A stretch of DNA of 64,000 bases from Acinetobacter sp. ANC 4805. GTDB taxonomy: Bacteria; Pseudomonadota; Gammaproteobacteria; Pseudomonadales; Moraxellaceae. The translations under genes and the position numbers were made by a program. The number at the start of each line of letters is the position of its first letter. Within the stretch, counting starts at the first letter, position 1. The notes below the pieces were generated by a model, which saw only the letters and a program-made list of their open reading frames with translations, did not search any database and was not told where the DNA came from. Shown one piece after another: positions 8,662 through 17,901 of this stretch. Location of the stretch: NCBI RefSeq assembly GCF_022549495.1, contig NZ_JAKZGD010000001.1, positions 1-64,000 on the forward strand, written 5' to 3'.

Positions 8662-8760
8662 ATGACAAGTAAAGAATTGGCTTTGGGCAGTGTAATTAGT
8701 CTGCTTTTGATGTTGGCGACCGTGATCACACGATTACTAGAAGCATATGCATTGGTCTAG
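8662..8760 (+). CDS. Putative 32-residue small membrane protein
   Basis: A short ORF starting MTSKELALGSVISLLLMLAT and ending in LLEAYALV. Residues 7-24 form a single hydrophobic helix. The ATG has a well-placed ribosome-binding site (AGGTGA, about seven bases upstream), unlike the in-frame ATG at 8572, which has none and would add 30 polar residues. Small single-helix proteins with good initiation signals are often real, but I do not recognise a family. The next 209 bases (8761-8969) contain no gene and presumably carry the ilvD promoter and leader. Confidence 0.4.
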   Translation: MTSKELALGSVISLLLMLATVITRLLEAYALV

Positions 8761-8969
8761 TATTCAGCATTTTATTTAGCGGAAAATTCCAGAATTTCTT
8801 GAGGAAATGAAGGTCTCATCCAGTATGCCAACAGGGAACAGAGCTAAAAAGATCTGAAAGTAGGTCATCTGTTAAACGATGACTTGTAGTATGATGGAAA
8901 CAGCTCAGTATCATTTCGCCAGAGAGAATCTCCTATTCTTCTCGAGCACACACTTGTTGGGAATCAAAA

Positions 8970-10799
8970 ATGCCTGATTATCGTTCTAAAACATCAACAC
9001 ATGGAAGAAATATGGCTGGCGCGCGCGGTTTATGGCGTGCGACAGGTATGAAAGATGAAGATTTTGGCAAACCAATTATTGCGGTGGTCAATTCATTTAC
9101 CCAATTTGTTCCGGGGCATGTGCATCTTAAAGATTTAGGGCAGCTGGTTGCACGAGAAATTGAAGCTTCTGGCGGTGTTGCGAAGGAGTTTAATACCATT
9201 GCAGTCGATGATGGTATTGCAATGGGTCATGATGGGATGCTGTATTCACTTCCATCACGTGATTTGATTGCCGATTCAGTCGAATATATGGTGAATGCAC
9301 ACTGTGCTGATGCAATGGTGTGTATCTCGAACTGTGACAAGATCACACCGGGAATGTTAATGGCTGCGATGCGCTTGAATATCCCTGTGGTATTTGTGTC
9401 AGGCGGTCCAATGGAAGCAGGTAAAGTCAAGTTCCGTGGTAATGAAAAAGCCATTGACCTTGTTGATGCCATGGTGGTTGCAGCAGACGAAAGCTACACG
9501 GATGAAGAAGTTGAAGCATTTGAACGCTCAGCTTGCCCAACGTGTGGTTCATGTTCAGGGATGTTTACAGCAAACTCAATGAACTGTTTAACTGAAGCTT
9601 TGGGTCTATCTTTACCAGGTAATGGTTCAATTGTGGCAACGCATGCCAATCGTGAAAAATTATTCTTAAAAGCGGGTCGCTTAGTGGTTGAACTAGCGAA
9701 ACGTTATTATGAACAAAATGATGACAGTATTTTGCCACGCTCAATTGCAACCAAAGCCGCTTTTGAAAATGCGATGACACTTGATATTGCAATGGGTGGT
9801 TCAACCAATACAGTATTGCATTTACTGGCGGCTGCACACGAAGCAGAAGTTGATTTCACTATGGATGATATCGACCGTTTGTCTCGTCAAGTTCCTGTAT
9901 TGTCAAAAGTTGCACCAGCAAAACAAGACGTACATATGGAAGATGTGCATCGCGCAGGCGGTATTATGGCGATCTTAGGTGAACTAGATCGCGCTAATTT
10001 ATTGACGACATCATGCCCAACCGTCCATGAACCGACGCTGAAAGATGCTTTAGACAAGTGGGATATTATCCGTACTGAAGATGCAGACGTTTATGAATTT
10101 TATCGTTCATCACCAGGTGGTATTCCAACGCAAGTGGCATTCTCACAAAACCGTTATTACTCAACTTTAGATGGTGACCGTGAGAAAGGTGTGATTCGTA
10201 GTGCTGAACATGCCTTCTCTAAAGATGGTGGCTTGGCAGTACTTTACGGTAACATCGCTTTAGATGGCTGTATCGTGAAAACTGCGGGTGTAGATGAGTC
10301 TATCCTGAAATTTACGGGTACAGCACGCGTTTTTGAAAGCCAAGATTCAGCAGTTGAAGCGATTTTAGATCATAAAATCGTTGCAGGCGATATTGTTGTG
10401 ATTCGCTATGAAGGTCCACGTGGTGGGCCGGGTATGCAAGAAATGTTATATCCAACCAGTTACTTGAAGTCGAAAGGTTTGGGTAAGGACTGTGCATTGA
10501 TTACTGATGGTCGCTTCTCTGGTGGTTCTTCAGGTTTATCAATTGGTCACGTGTCTCCAGAAGCAGCGGAAGGTGGTGCAATTGGTCTGGTTGAAGATGG
10601 TGATACTATCCAAATCGATATTCCGAATCGTACCATTCACCTTGATATTGACGATGCGACAATGGCACATCGCCGTACTGTTCAGGAAGCGAAAGGTTGG
10701 CATCCTGTAGAAGAACGTAAACGCAAAGTTTCTAAATCATTGAAGATTTACGCATTGCATTCAACCAGTGCAGCGAAAGGTGCAGTACGCGTTTTGTAA
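8970..10799 (+). CDS. ilvD: Dihydroxy-acid dehydratase
   Basis: A 609-residue enzyme of the IlvD/Edd family. It dehydrates 2,3-dihydroxy-3-methylbutanoate and its methylpentanoate homologue to the 2-oxo acids in valine, isoleucine and leucine synthesis. Iron-sulfur cluster cysteines are visible in [14 protein letters not shown] and [19 protein letters not shown]. The C-terminal signature is [20 protein letters not shown]. Length matches the E. coli-type [4Fe-4S] enzyme. The start ATG follows GGGAAT by a normal distance. The gene stands alone and is closed by a strong terminator. Confidence 0.97.
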   Translation: MPDYRSKTSTHGRNMAGARGLWRATGMKDEDFGKPIIAVVNSFTQFVPGHVHLKDLGQLVAREIEASGGVAKEFNTIAVDDGIAMGHDGMLYSLPSRDLIADSVEYMVNAHCADAMVCISNCDKITPGMLMAAMRLNIPVVFVSGGPMEAGKVKFRGNEKAIDLVDAMVVAADESYTDEEVEAFERSACPTCGSCSGMFTANSMNCLTEALGLSLPGNGSIVATHANREKLFLKAGRLVVELAKRYYEQNDDSILPRSIATKAAFENAMTLDIAMGGSTNTVLHLLAAAHEAEVDFTMDDIDRLSRQVPVLSKVAPAKQDVHMEDVHRAGGIMAILGELDRANLLTTSCPTVHEPTLKDALDKWDIIRTEDADVYEFYRSSPGGIPTQVAFSQNRYYSTLDGDREKGVIRSAEHAFSKDGGLAVLYGNIALDGCIVKTAGVDESILKFTGTARVFESQDSAVEAILDHKIVAGDIVVIRYEGPRGGPGMQEMLYPTSYLKSKGLGKDCALITDGRFSGGSSGLSIGHVSPEAAEGGAIGLVEDGDTIQIDIPNRTIHLDIDDATMAHRRTVQEAKGWHPVEERKRKVSKSLKIYALHSTSAAKGAVRVL

Positions 10800-10827
10800 A
10801 CTTTCGCCAAGCAATCATGTTGATCAT

Positions 10828-10859
10828 CCCTCTTTATTACGATAAAGAGGGACTTTTTT
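10828..10859 (+). terminator. ilvD terminator
   Basis: A perfect 10-base stem (CCCTCTTTAT 10828-10837 with ATAAAGAGGG 10842-10851), a four-base loop, and a T-run from 10854. Confidence 0.9.
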
Positions 10860-10963
10860 CTAATTTTATAAGATACTCAATATACTTATTTGCTCACTTA
10901 CTAGAATGTAAGTTAGAGAAAATTTATCCATTTATAAACGTATAACCATTAGAGGCTATCGAC

Positions 10964-12250
10964 ATGTCTTTGCTACGTCGTTGGTTTGATCCCATCCGAT
11001 CGAGTTGGTTCTATCAAAAACCTTCCCGTCAGGCGGTGTTACCTACGGAACAGGGTTTAAGCATTTACCTGCGTCTAGACGATGTTTATAGTTATCTTGC
11101 AGTACAGCAGCTTGATCAGCTCAATGAAATCTTGAGTGATGAACTCAAACCCTTAAAAGTGATTATTTCAAGGCAGGGTGCTGAACCTCCGAATGGCATG
11201 TCTAAACAAGATTGGCAAAACTATTGTTTAAATGATGCCAAAATTCTCGCTAAGCAGCATCGTTTTGGTTTCGATGAAGCCCCTGAAATACCCAGTGCAG
11301 AAGCATTACAACAAGCAGAAATCATTCTAAGAAATACGCCTTTAAGAGAACAAAATTTTTTACATTTACTCGAAGACGTATTCCATATGTTATGGCAACA
11401 ACAATATGGCAAATTACGTACTTTGTATGCAATGGCAAGCCAACGTCAAGCCCCTCAAGATTATCCAGAACGTATCTTTAAAGATGTACCTGTTGCAGCC
11501 AGTTATTTCGAATTTGGCGAACGTAAATATCAAGCAGTTGATGATTTATTACGTCTGACACGTCGTTTAAAACAACAAAAATTACTGACAGGAAACCCAA
11601 TTTTTCTGATCAATCATATCGAATGGCGTGAGCATTTGATTAATGATGGTGAGGCACTGGCTGAAGTACAAGCCTTACATCCAGAATTAGATTTGTATAT
11701 TGCACTTGAAGATCCAATGAGTTGGCTACTCTTGGCTTATATCAGAGAAGAACTTGCCAATTATTATAATATCCAGTTGAAAGTCTATCCATTAAGTTAT
11801 CACGGGCGTGACTGGTTCGATTGGAGTTTGGCAACACGCGTATCGAAACGAACACAGGTCGCATTTACACCATTTTGCCGCCCAACGAAAGAAGCGACTT
11901 ATGAAATGGCGAAGCTATTTTATAGTGCTACAGAAGCAGAACAGGTTGATTGCATTCATGAGATTTTGGAGGGTGTTTGGACGCGTGGCAAAGATCTTTC
12001 TTTCAAAACACATTTTCAACGGATGCAAAAGCGTTTAGCGATCGAACAAATAACAGAACAAGATGTGGGTGCTCTACTTAAACAAAATGATGCTTTGTGC
12101 CAGCAAAAACATCAGCCTGATTTCCCTGTACTGGAATTACGCATAGATGGGCAAAGTTATGTATTTAATAGCTTGTATCGGGTTTGGATGATTGAAAGTA
12201 TCATTAGTAATGTACTTGAAGAAAAATATAAACAAGAGAGTGAAGAATAG
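10964..12250 (+). CDS. DsbA-family thioredoxin-like protein, tandem domains
   Basis: A 428-residue cytoplasmic protein (no signal peptide). Two similar halves can be seen. The first begins near residue 32 (YLRLDDVYSYLAVQQLDQL) and the second near residue 245 (DLYIALEDPMSWLLLAYIREEL). Both resemble the N-terminal beta-alpha unit of the DsbA / 2-hydroxychromene-2-carboxylate isomerase fold, in which a D-x-x-S-Y/W-L motif follows the first strand. No CxxC redox motif is present in either half, so disulfide exchange is unlikely; a glutathione-dependent isomerase-like or purely structural role is more plausible. It is followed by a DUF4259 gene 66 bases on. Confidence 0.55.
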   Translation: MSLLRRWFDPIRSSWFYQKPSRQAVLPTEQGLSIYLRLDDVYSYLAVQQLDQLNEILSDELKPLKVIISRQGAEPPNGMSKQDWQNYCLNDAKILAKQHRFGFDEAPEIPSAEALQQAEIILRNTPLREQNFLHLLEDVFHMLWQQQYGKLRTLYAMASQRQAPQDYPERIFKDVPVAASYFEFGERKYQAVDDLLRLTRRLKQQKLLTGNPIFLINHIEWREHLINDGEALAEVQALHPELDLYIALEDPMSWLLLAYIREELANYYNIQLKVYPLSYHGRDWFDWSLATRVSKRTQVAFTPFCRPTKEATYEMAKLFYSATEAEQVDCIHEILEGVWTRGKDLSFKTHFQRMQKRLAIEQITEQDVGALLKQNDALCQQKHQPDFPVLELRIDGQSYVFNSLYRVWMIESIISNVLEEKYKQESEE

Positions 12251-12316
12251 TTGATTTTCCTCAATAAAAAGCTTGAATAGGAATTGCCTGAAAAAACTAA
12301 TAAATAGGAAATAAAG

Positions 12317-12724
12317 ATGGGAACTTGGTCACATGAACCATTTGGGAATGACACGGCAAATGATTGGGCTTACGAATTAGAAGATGCGATTGATTTTTCA
12401 GTCATTGAAGCTACTTTACAGACGGCATTGGATGAAGGGCAGGAATATCTTGATGCAGATATTGCGATGGAAGCTCTAGCTGCGATAGAAGTGCTTGCCA
12501 AGAGTCTGGGTCATGGTACTCAAACAGATGTTTATACTGAGAAAGTAGATGAGTGGCTTGAGTCAGTTTCACTGAAACCAAGCGCAGATTTATTACTACA
12601 AGCTCAGCAAGTCCTTGTTTTGGTTTTGTCTGATCAGTCTGAATTAAAAGATTTATGGCAGGAAGCGGATGATTATGAGATTTGGTTAGCCAGTATCCAA
12701 CAGCTCAAAGATGCGCTTCATTAA
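12317..12724 (+). CDS. DUF4259 family protein
   Basis: A 135-residue acidic soluble protein that opens with MGTWSHEPFGNDTANDWAYE, the hallmark N terminus of DUF4259 (GxWxxxxFxND-A-DW). The rest is predicted to be helical. Function is unknown; members are widespread small cytoplasmic proteins, sometimes next to toxin-immunity genes, which is not the case here. A clear GGAAAT precedes the ATG at a normal distance. A bidirectional terminator separates it from the convergent uraA. Confidence 0.8.
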   Translation: MGTWSHEPFGNDTANDWAYELEDAIDFSVIEATLQTALDEGQEYLDADIAMEALAAIEVLAKSLGHGTQTDVYTEKVDEWLESVSLKPSADLLLQAQQVLVLVLSDQSELKDLWQEADDYEIWLASIQQLKDALH

Positions 12725-12742
12725 GTACATCGAAGAATAAAA

Positions 12743-12770
12743 AAGGCAGCCTTAGCTGCCTTCCATTTTT
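12743..12770. terminator. Bidirectional terminator between DUF4259 gene and uraA
   Basis: A perfect eight-base stem (AAGGCAGC 12743-12750 with GCTGCCTT 12755-12762) and a four-base loop. A T-run follows on the plus strand and an A-run precedes it, so it can serve both convergent genes. Confidence 0.85.
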
Positions 12771-14065
12771 TAGTTTTTGTCTTTTAAACTGAATAACAAG
12801 TTTAAGAAAATTGCCGCAAAAGTCGCGGTTCCAATCCCACCCAAGTTAAAGCTACCAAACAATAATTCAAAGTTACCTGCACCGAGAATAATAGTCACAG
12901 ATGCCACGATCAGGTTTTTATTATTGGAGAAATCGACTTTATTTTCGATCCAAATTTTAGCACCTGCAATAGTGATTAAACCAAATACCACAATCGAAGC
13001 ACCCGTCAAAACGGCGGTCGGAATTGTACTAATCACGGCTCCAAATTTTGGTGACAGACCCAAGAAAATTGCAAACACACCTGCAATCACAAACACAATG
13101 GTTGAGTAAACCCGAGTGACTGCCATCACCCCGATATTTTCACCATAAGTGGTCATCCCTGGTGCGCCTACACTTCCAGATAAAGTCGTTGCAAGACCAT
13201 CAGCAACAAAAGCTTTACCCAGTTGTGGTGTAAGATCTTCGCCTGTCATTGCACCGACTGCTTTGATATGCCCTAAATTTTCAGCCACTAAAATTAAGGC
13301 AACAGGTGCAATAATTAAAATTGCATTCAGATCAAAAGTTGGGTGTGAAAAAGTTGGGATACCAAACCAAGGTGCGGCTGCGATTTGTGAGAAATCAATC
13401 GGTTTACCAAAACCTAAAAGATTAGTGGTGATCGCATAAATTGCATATGCCATCAATAGACCGACCAATAGTAACAAGCGCTGTAATAGACCTTTGGTAA
13501 ATACGGCGATGATGCCCATACTTAAAACAGTGATCAATGCCATCCACATTTCAAAAGGCTGTCCAGCAACGCCTTTAATAGTAACGGGTGCAAGGTTGAG
13601 ACCAATAATCATCACCACAGCACCTGTGACGACAGGTGGCATCAATTTTTCAATCCAGCGTGTTCCTGTCAGCATTACAGCAAAGCCGATCAAGGCATAA
13701 AAAATACCACAGGCAACAATGCCCCCAAGCGCAACGGCTAGATTTGGGTTAGCACCTGATCCTGTAACGTGACCTGTCGCTGCTGCAACGACACCAATAA
13801 AGGCAAAACTTGAGCCTAAATAACTTGGAACACGTCCACCTGTGATCAAGAAGAAAATAATGGTACAAATCCCTGACATTAAAATGGCAAGGTTCGGGCT
13901 AAAACCCATGAGGAGTGGTGCAAGTACAGTGGCACCAAACATTGCAAATGCGTGTTGTACCCCTAATACCGCACTTTGTAAGGGCGGTAAATATTCGTTT
14001 GTCGCAACAGGGCGATGATCAATCTTTCCCTGATACGGCTGCCATTTTGGAAACCAATTTGACAT
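12770..14065 (-). CDS. uraA: Uracil permease (NCS2 family)
   Basis: A 431-residue inner-membrane protein with about 14 hydrophobic helices, the NCS2 (nucleobase:cation symporter-2) fold. The TM8 and TM10 substrate-binding motifs are present: VAENLGHIKAVG with the acidic residue that contacts uracil, and GAPGMTTYGENIG with the second key Glu. The N-terminal QHAFAMFGATVLAPLL is typical of uracil permeases. It imports uracil by proton symport. There is no upp gene next to it. Length is close to E. coli UraA (429). Confidence 0.88.
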   Translation of the reverse strand: MSNWFPKWQPYQGKIDHRPVATNEYLPPLQSAVLGVQHAFAMFGATVLAPLLMGFSPNLAILMSGICTIIFFLITGGRVPSYLGSSFAFIGVVAAATGHVTGSGANPNLAVALGGIVACGIFYALIGFAVMLTGTRWIEKLMPPVVTGAVVMIIGLNLAPVTIKGVAGQPFEMWMALITVLSMGIIAVFTKGLLQRLLLLVGLLMAYAIYAITTNLLGFGKPIDFSQIAAAPWFGIPTFSHPTFDLNAILIIAPVALILVAENLGHIKAVGAMTGEDLTPQLGKAFVADGLATTLSGSVGAPGMTTYGENIGVMAVTRVYSTIVFVIAGVFAIFLGLSPKFGAVISTIPTAVLTGASIVVFGLITIAGAKIWIENKVDFSNNKNLIVASVTIILGAGNFELLFGSFNLGGIGTATFAAIFLNLLFSLKDKN

Positions 14066-14315
14066 AGATGAGACTCATTATGTGATATCAGTGGGTATAA
14101 TACCTTGTCTTAAAATGTGCTTTCATCTATTGATCTTTGAGAATGTAGTTAGATAATCCGTTGAAGTTTAATATTTTTACCTTTTGGTAAAATATATTTT
14201 AAAATAAACTATCGTATTTATTATTTATTTTTTTCTAAATTATTTGAAAAGTTAACTATCTTATTTAAAAAAATATTTTCTAATTTTTTTAGAAAAATGG
14301 AATATTTTGCCAATT

Positions 14316-14350
14316 TTGCCATCAACATCTGTGATTTATGTTGATGGCAA
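14316..14350. terminator. 13-bp perfect hairpin downstream of ppc
   Basis: TTGCCATCAACAT (14316-14328) pairs perfectly with ATGTTGATGGCAA (14338-14350) around a nine-base loop, nine bases past the ppc stop. There is no immediate T-run in the ppc direction, so it may act as a 3' stability element rather than a classical terminator. Confidence 0.65.
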
Positions 14351-14359
14351 GGTTCTTAT

Positions 14360-17041
14360 TTAGCCGGTATTGCGCAAACCTGCGGCAATCCCTGCAATAC
14401 TCACCATTAAAGCATGATCGACAGGGCTATGCTCGGTTTGATGCTCGGCTAAATATAGACGACGGCGTTTCATCAGCTCTGCCTGTAATAAATGCAGAGG
14501 CAATAAATATGGTTTACGCACCTGCATGGATTGATCCAATACTTCATTATTACTCAGAAGTTTAGATTCACCTTTGAGACGTAGCAACGTATCGACGGCA
14601 TTTTGCAAGCGTTGGCGTAGCTCAATCCCTAGAACTTTTAAGTCCTGATCTTGGGTGAGATGAGATTCATAGTATAATGCAATGTCTGCATCGGATTTGG
14701 ATAATACCATTTCCAGCATATCAATTAAGGTTTGGAAATAAGGCCACTGTTCGAGCATCTCATTTAAGGTATTTTTGTGCTGCTCATGTACCTGATTAAT
14801 TGCAGTGCCTGTACCGAGCCAAGCAGGCAGCATCAAGCGAATTTGTGTCCATGCAAATACCCACGGAATTGCACGTAACGATTCAATTCCACCACTGACT
14901 TTGCGTTTGGCTGGACGTGAACCCAGTGGCAGCATTTGCAACTCCAGTTCAGGCGTAACGGTACGTAAATAGCGAACAAAATTGGGGTTTTCACGCACAG
15001 TTTGGCGATAGACCTGTACCGATAAATCAGTCATTTGATTCATCAAATCACGCCATTGTTTCTTTGGCTCTGGGGGGGGCAATAACGTAGCTTCTAAAGT
15101 TGCCGCTGTATAGATTTCCAAATTTTGTAGTGCGATGCCTTCTAAACCAAATTTAAATCGAATCATTTCACCTTGTTCAGTGACACGAATTGCACCTGAA
15201 ATCGAACCTGGTGGTTGAGAGAATAGCGCTTGTTGTGTGGGCGCACCGCCACGACTGATCGAACCCCCACGACCATGAAATAGCGTTAATTGCACGTCAT
15301 GTTGTTTGGCGACCGCCGTTAGTTCTTCTTGAGCGCGGTATTGTGCCCAGTTCGCCGACATAAAGCCTGCATCTTTCGCAGAGTCCGAATAGCCAATCAT
15401 CACCTCATGTTTGCCTTGAATATGCTGTTTGTACCAATGCATATTGAATAAGGTACTCATGGTTTTGGCTGCGCCGTCGAGATCCCTTAATGTTTCAAAT
15501 AATGGCACGACACGAAGGGGATGCTGAATGCCTGCTTCTTTTTGCAAAAGCAGCACAGCTAAGACATCACTCGGATATTCTGCCATCGAAATAATATAAG
15601 CACCCAAGCTCTCGGTAGGCTGTTCTGCTAAAGTGCGCATGGTGGCAAACACTTCCAAAACATCAGGATGTTGAATCAAGCTGCCTTCTGGTTCATTGAG
15701 AAACTTAGGTAATAACGGACGTTTGCTTTGTAGTTCTTGAATGAGGAAGTTCTGACGGGCTTGCTCCGTCCACGATTCAAAGTTACCCAAACCTAAATAT
15801 TCGGTAATGGCTGAAATGGCTTGACGATGTCGTCCTGATTCTTGGCGAATGTCGAGTTTGAGTAATTCAATCCCGAAACAATTTACACGATAAATAAAAT
15901 CGAGCAATTGCCCATTGGCGATTTCAGCTAAGTTACTGTCGATCAGTGAGCGATAGCACAACAAGAGTGGTTGTAGTAATTCATCTTTATTTCGAATGAT
16001 CTGGCTATCATCGGCTTCTAAGCCTTGCAAGCGTTGCCCCAAACAATAACGAGTTGCTTTTAAGCGTTCACGGGTTTCGCGTAAATATTCACGATAGGGT
16101 TCAGGATGTTCGTAGCCGAGTGCTTGAGTGAGTTCATCAGAGCAGCTCTGGATGGACAGTTCCCAACGCAGATTTTCAATATCACGCAGATATAAATCAG
16201 CAGCTTGCCAACGCGATAACCATAGTACTTCTTGGGTCACTTGATGGGTCACATTTGGATTACCATCACGGTCACCCCCCATCCATGAGGCAAAGCGAAT
16301 GGGTGCAATATTGAGTGGCAAATGCTGTTCACAATGTTGTTGGGTGAGTTCATTCAACTCACGAATAAACTTGGGTACAGCATTCCATAAGGTTTGTTCA
16401 ATGGTGGCAAAGCCCCATTTCGCTTCATCGACAGGGGTTGGACGATGTTGGCGAATTTCATCAGTTTGCCATGCCGAGCTGACCAATTGTTTCAGTGTGG
16501 CAAGGGTGTGTTGACGCTCACGTGGGGTGAGTTTTTGTTGATCGAGTTGAGAGAGACAGTCTGTAATATCATCATATTTTTGAATTAAGGTACGACGGCT
16601 GACTTCGGTTGGATGTGCTGTCAGTACCAATTCAATTTTTAAATCACAAATTTGCTGGAAGAGTTGTTGTTGACTGATCTGTTCTGTTTTGAATTTCTCA
16701 AATAAATGTGACAAAGGATTTGGACTAGGTGTATGGTCATCAAACTCAGCCCGACGACGATTACGTACCACATGATATTGTTCTGCGATATTGGCGAAAT
16801 TAAGGAAATGTGAAAATGCACGGGTCAGTGGCAAAATTTCTTCATCTTTCAAGCCGAGAAAAAGTTGTTCTAGCTGTTTTTCTGCTTCAATTTGACCGTC
16901 ACGAGCGCCTTTGGCTAATGCACGGATTTGCTCAATTTGATTAAACAAATCTTGCCCAGCATGTTGCTTTAAGGTCTCTCCGAGTAAGTTGCCCAATAAA
17001 CGGACATCTTCACGTAATGGAGCTGTGATTTGTTGAATCAT
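14360..17041 (-). CDS. ppc: Phosphoenolpyruvate carboxylase
   Basis: About 893 residues. It carboxylates phosphoenolpyruvate to oxaloacetate, refilling the TCA cycle. Key motifs are LTAHPTEVSRRTLI with the catalytic His, the bicarbonate/PEP-site GYSDSAKDAGFMSANWAQY, FHGRGGSISRGGAPTQQAL with the essential Arg-rich loop, and the invariant C-terminal NTG. I start it at the ATG ending at 17041 (MIQQIT), because AGGAG lies just ahead of it. The in-frame ATG five codons upstream contains that ribosome-binding site and is unlikely. It is single-gene and divergent from nothing; the tetR gene lies upstream on the same strand. Confidence 0.95.
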   Translation of the reverse strand: MIQQITAPLREDVRLLGNLLGETLKQHAGQDLFNQIEQIRALAKGARDGQIEAEKQLEQLFLGLKDEEILPLTRAFSHFLNFANIAEQYHVVRNRRRAEFDDHTPSPNPLSHLFEKFKTEQISQQQLFQQICDLKIELVLTAHPTEVSRRTLIQKYDDITDCLSQLDQQKLTPRERQHTLATLKQLVSSAWQTDEIRQHRPTPVDEAKWGFATIEQTLWNAVPKFIRELNELTQQHCEQHLPLNIAPIRFASWMGGDRDGNPNVTHQVTQEVLWLSRWQAADLYLRDIENLRWELSIQSCSDELTQALGYEHPEPYREYLRETRERLKATRYCLGQRLQGLEADDSQIIRNKDELLQPLLLCYRSLIDSNLAEIANGQLLDFIYRVNCFGIELLKLDIRQESGRHRQAISAITEYLGLGNFESWTEQARQNFLIQELQSKRPLLPKFLNEPEGSLIQHPDVLEVFATMRTLAEQPTESLGAYIISMAEYPSDVLAVLLLQKEAGIQHPLRVVPLFETLRDLDGAAKTMSTLFNMHWYKQHIQGKHEVMIGYSDSAKDAGFMSANWAQYRAQEELTAVAKQHDVQLTLFHGRGGSISRGGAPTQQALFSQPPGSISGAIRVTEQGEMIRFKFGLEGIALQNLEIYTAATLEATLLPPPEPKKQWRDLMNQMTDLSVQVYRQTVRENPNFVRYLRTVTPELELQMLPLGSRPAKRKVSGGIESLRAIPWVFAWTQIRLMLPAWLGTGTAINQVHEQHKNTLNEMLEQWPYFQTLIDMLEMVLSKSDADIALYYESHLTQDQDLKVLGIELRQRLQNAVDTLLRLKGESKLLSNNEVLDQSMQVRKPYLLPLHLLQAELMKRRRLYLAEHQTEHSPVDHALMVSIAGIAAGLRNTG

Positions 17042-17125
17042 TCTATTTCTCCTCATGGTCTCATTTGACTATAGCGCGATTGAGAGACAATCCAAGTGGA
17101 GAACGTAAATAAATGTGAATTTTAT

Positions 17126-17749
17126 CTAATTTTTAGGTTGATATTTAAGCAAAAAAAATTCCATTGCTTGTTCAATCATCTGTTCGATTTCAATTGTTGT
17201 GGGCACAGGATCTAAACCAAGCAAGACTTTATGATGACGTATTCCTAGCATCAATGACATGATGAGATCAGTCAGTTTAAGTGGCTCATCTGCCTGAATG
17301 AATTTAAATGCGATCGCCTGCTCAAAAAAATCACACCAAACATTACACATTCGCGTATGTGACGCATCAAAAAATTGTTGTGTAAGTGGACTTTGTTCAG
17401 CGGCAAGTTCAAACAAGAGACAGTCTAATTTAAGCGCCTCAGGCAAATAAATAATGCTTAAGGCTCGATGACACATTAAATATAGCGCTTGCCTAAAATC
17501 GGACTCAGCTGTCAGTTCAAATTGTTTTGCTCGAATCGATTCTTCACAGCTTTCTTCAATGGCGCAGATAAATAAGTTGGCTTTATCTTGAAAGTGGTTA
17601 TAGACCGTCAGTTTAGTGACGCCAGCAGCTTTGGCAATTTGATTCATATTGGTCGCGTGGTAGCCCATTTTTAAAAAAATAGATTTCGCAGCCTGTAAAA
17701 TCTTGGCTCTCTTTTCTAAATCTTTAGGACGACCACTGTGAATTTGCAC
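17126..17749 (-). CDS. TetR-family repressor of the adjacent RND efflux genes
   Basis: A 207-residue regulator. The N-terminal TetR helix-turn-helix is clear: RAKILQAAKSIFLKMGYHAT followed by NMNQIAKAAGVTKLTVYNHF (about residues 13-55). The C-terminal part is the variable ligand-binding and dimerisation domain. It is divergent from the MFP-RND pair, and the 150-base gap holds a very large palindrome (17792-17839) that is the obvious operator. By analogy with AcrR/NalC-type regulators it most likely represses both itself and the efflux pair until a ligand binds. The inducer cannot be predicted. Confidence 0.88.
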   Translation of the reverse strand: MQIHSGRPKDLEKRAKILQAAKSIFLKMGYHATNMNQIAKAAGVTKLTVYNHFQDKANLFICAIEESCEESIRAKQFELTAESDFRQALYLMCHRALSIIYLPEALKLDCLLFELAAEQSPLTQQFFDASHTRMCNVWCDFFEQAIAFKFIQADEPLKLTDLIMSLMLGIRHHKVLLGLDPVPTTIEIEQMIEQAMEFFLLKYQPKN

Positions 17750-17791
17750 GTTACCATTCTCTTTAATTCAATTAAAAATCAGAATGCTAGA

Positions 17792-17839
17792 TTTATTTTT
17801 TAATTAGTGTACTCATGAGTATATTAATTAAAAAATAAA
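17792..17839. promoter_or_regulatory. 48-bp near-perfect palindromic operator
   Basis: Fifteen-base outer arms TTTATTTTTTAATTA (17792-17806) and TAATTAAAAAATAAA (17825-17839) are exact inverse complements. Between them the centre TACTCATGAGTA (17810-17821) is also a perfect palindrome. Only two base pairs break symmetry across the full 48 bp. It lies between tetR and the efflux genes and its symmetry centre (between 17815 and 17816) fits a TetR-dimer site. Confidence 0.8.
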
Positions 17840-17901
17840 CAATCTATCATAATGTTCATATTGTGCCTTAAAAAATCAATTTGAATAAGAGCGAAACAGA
17901 G

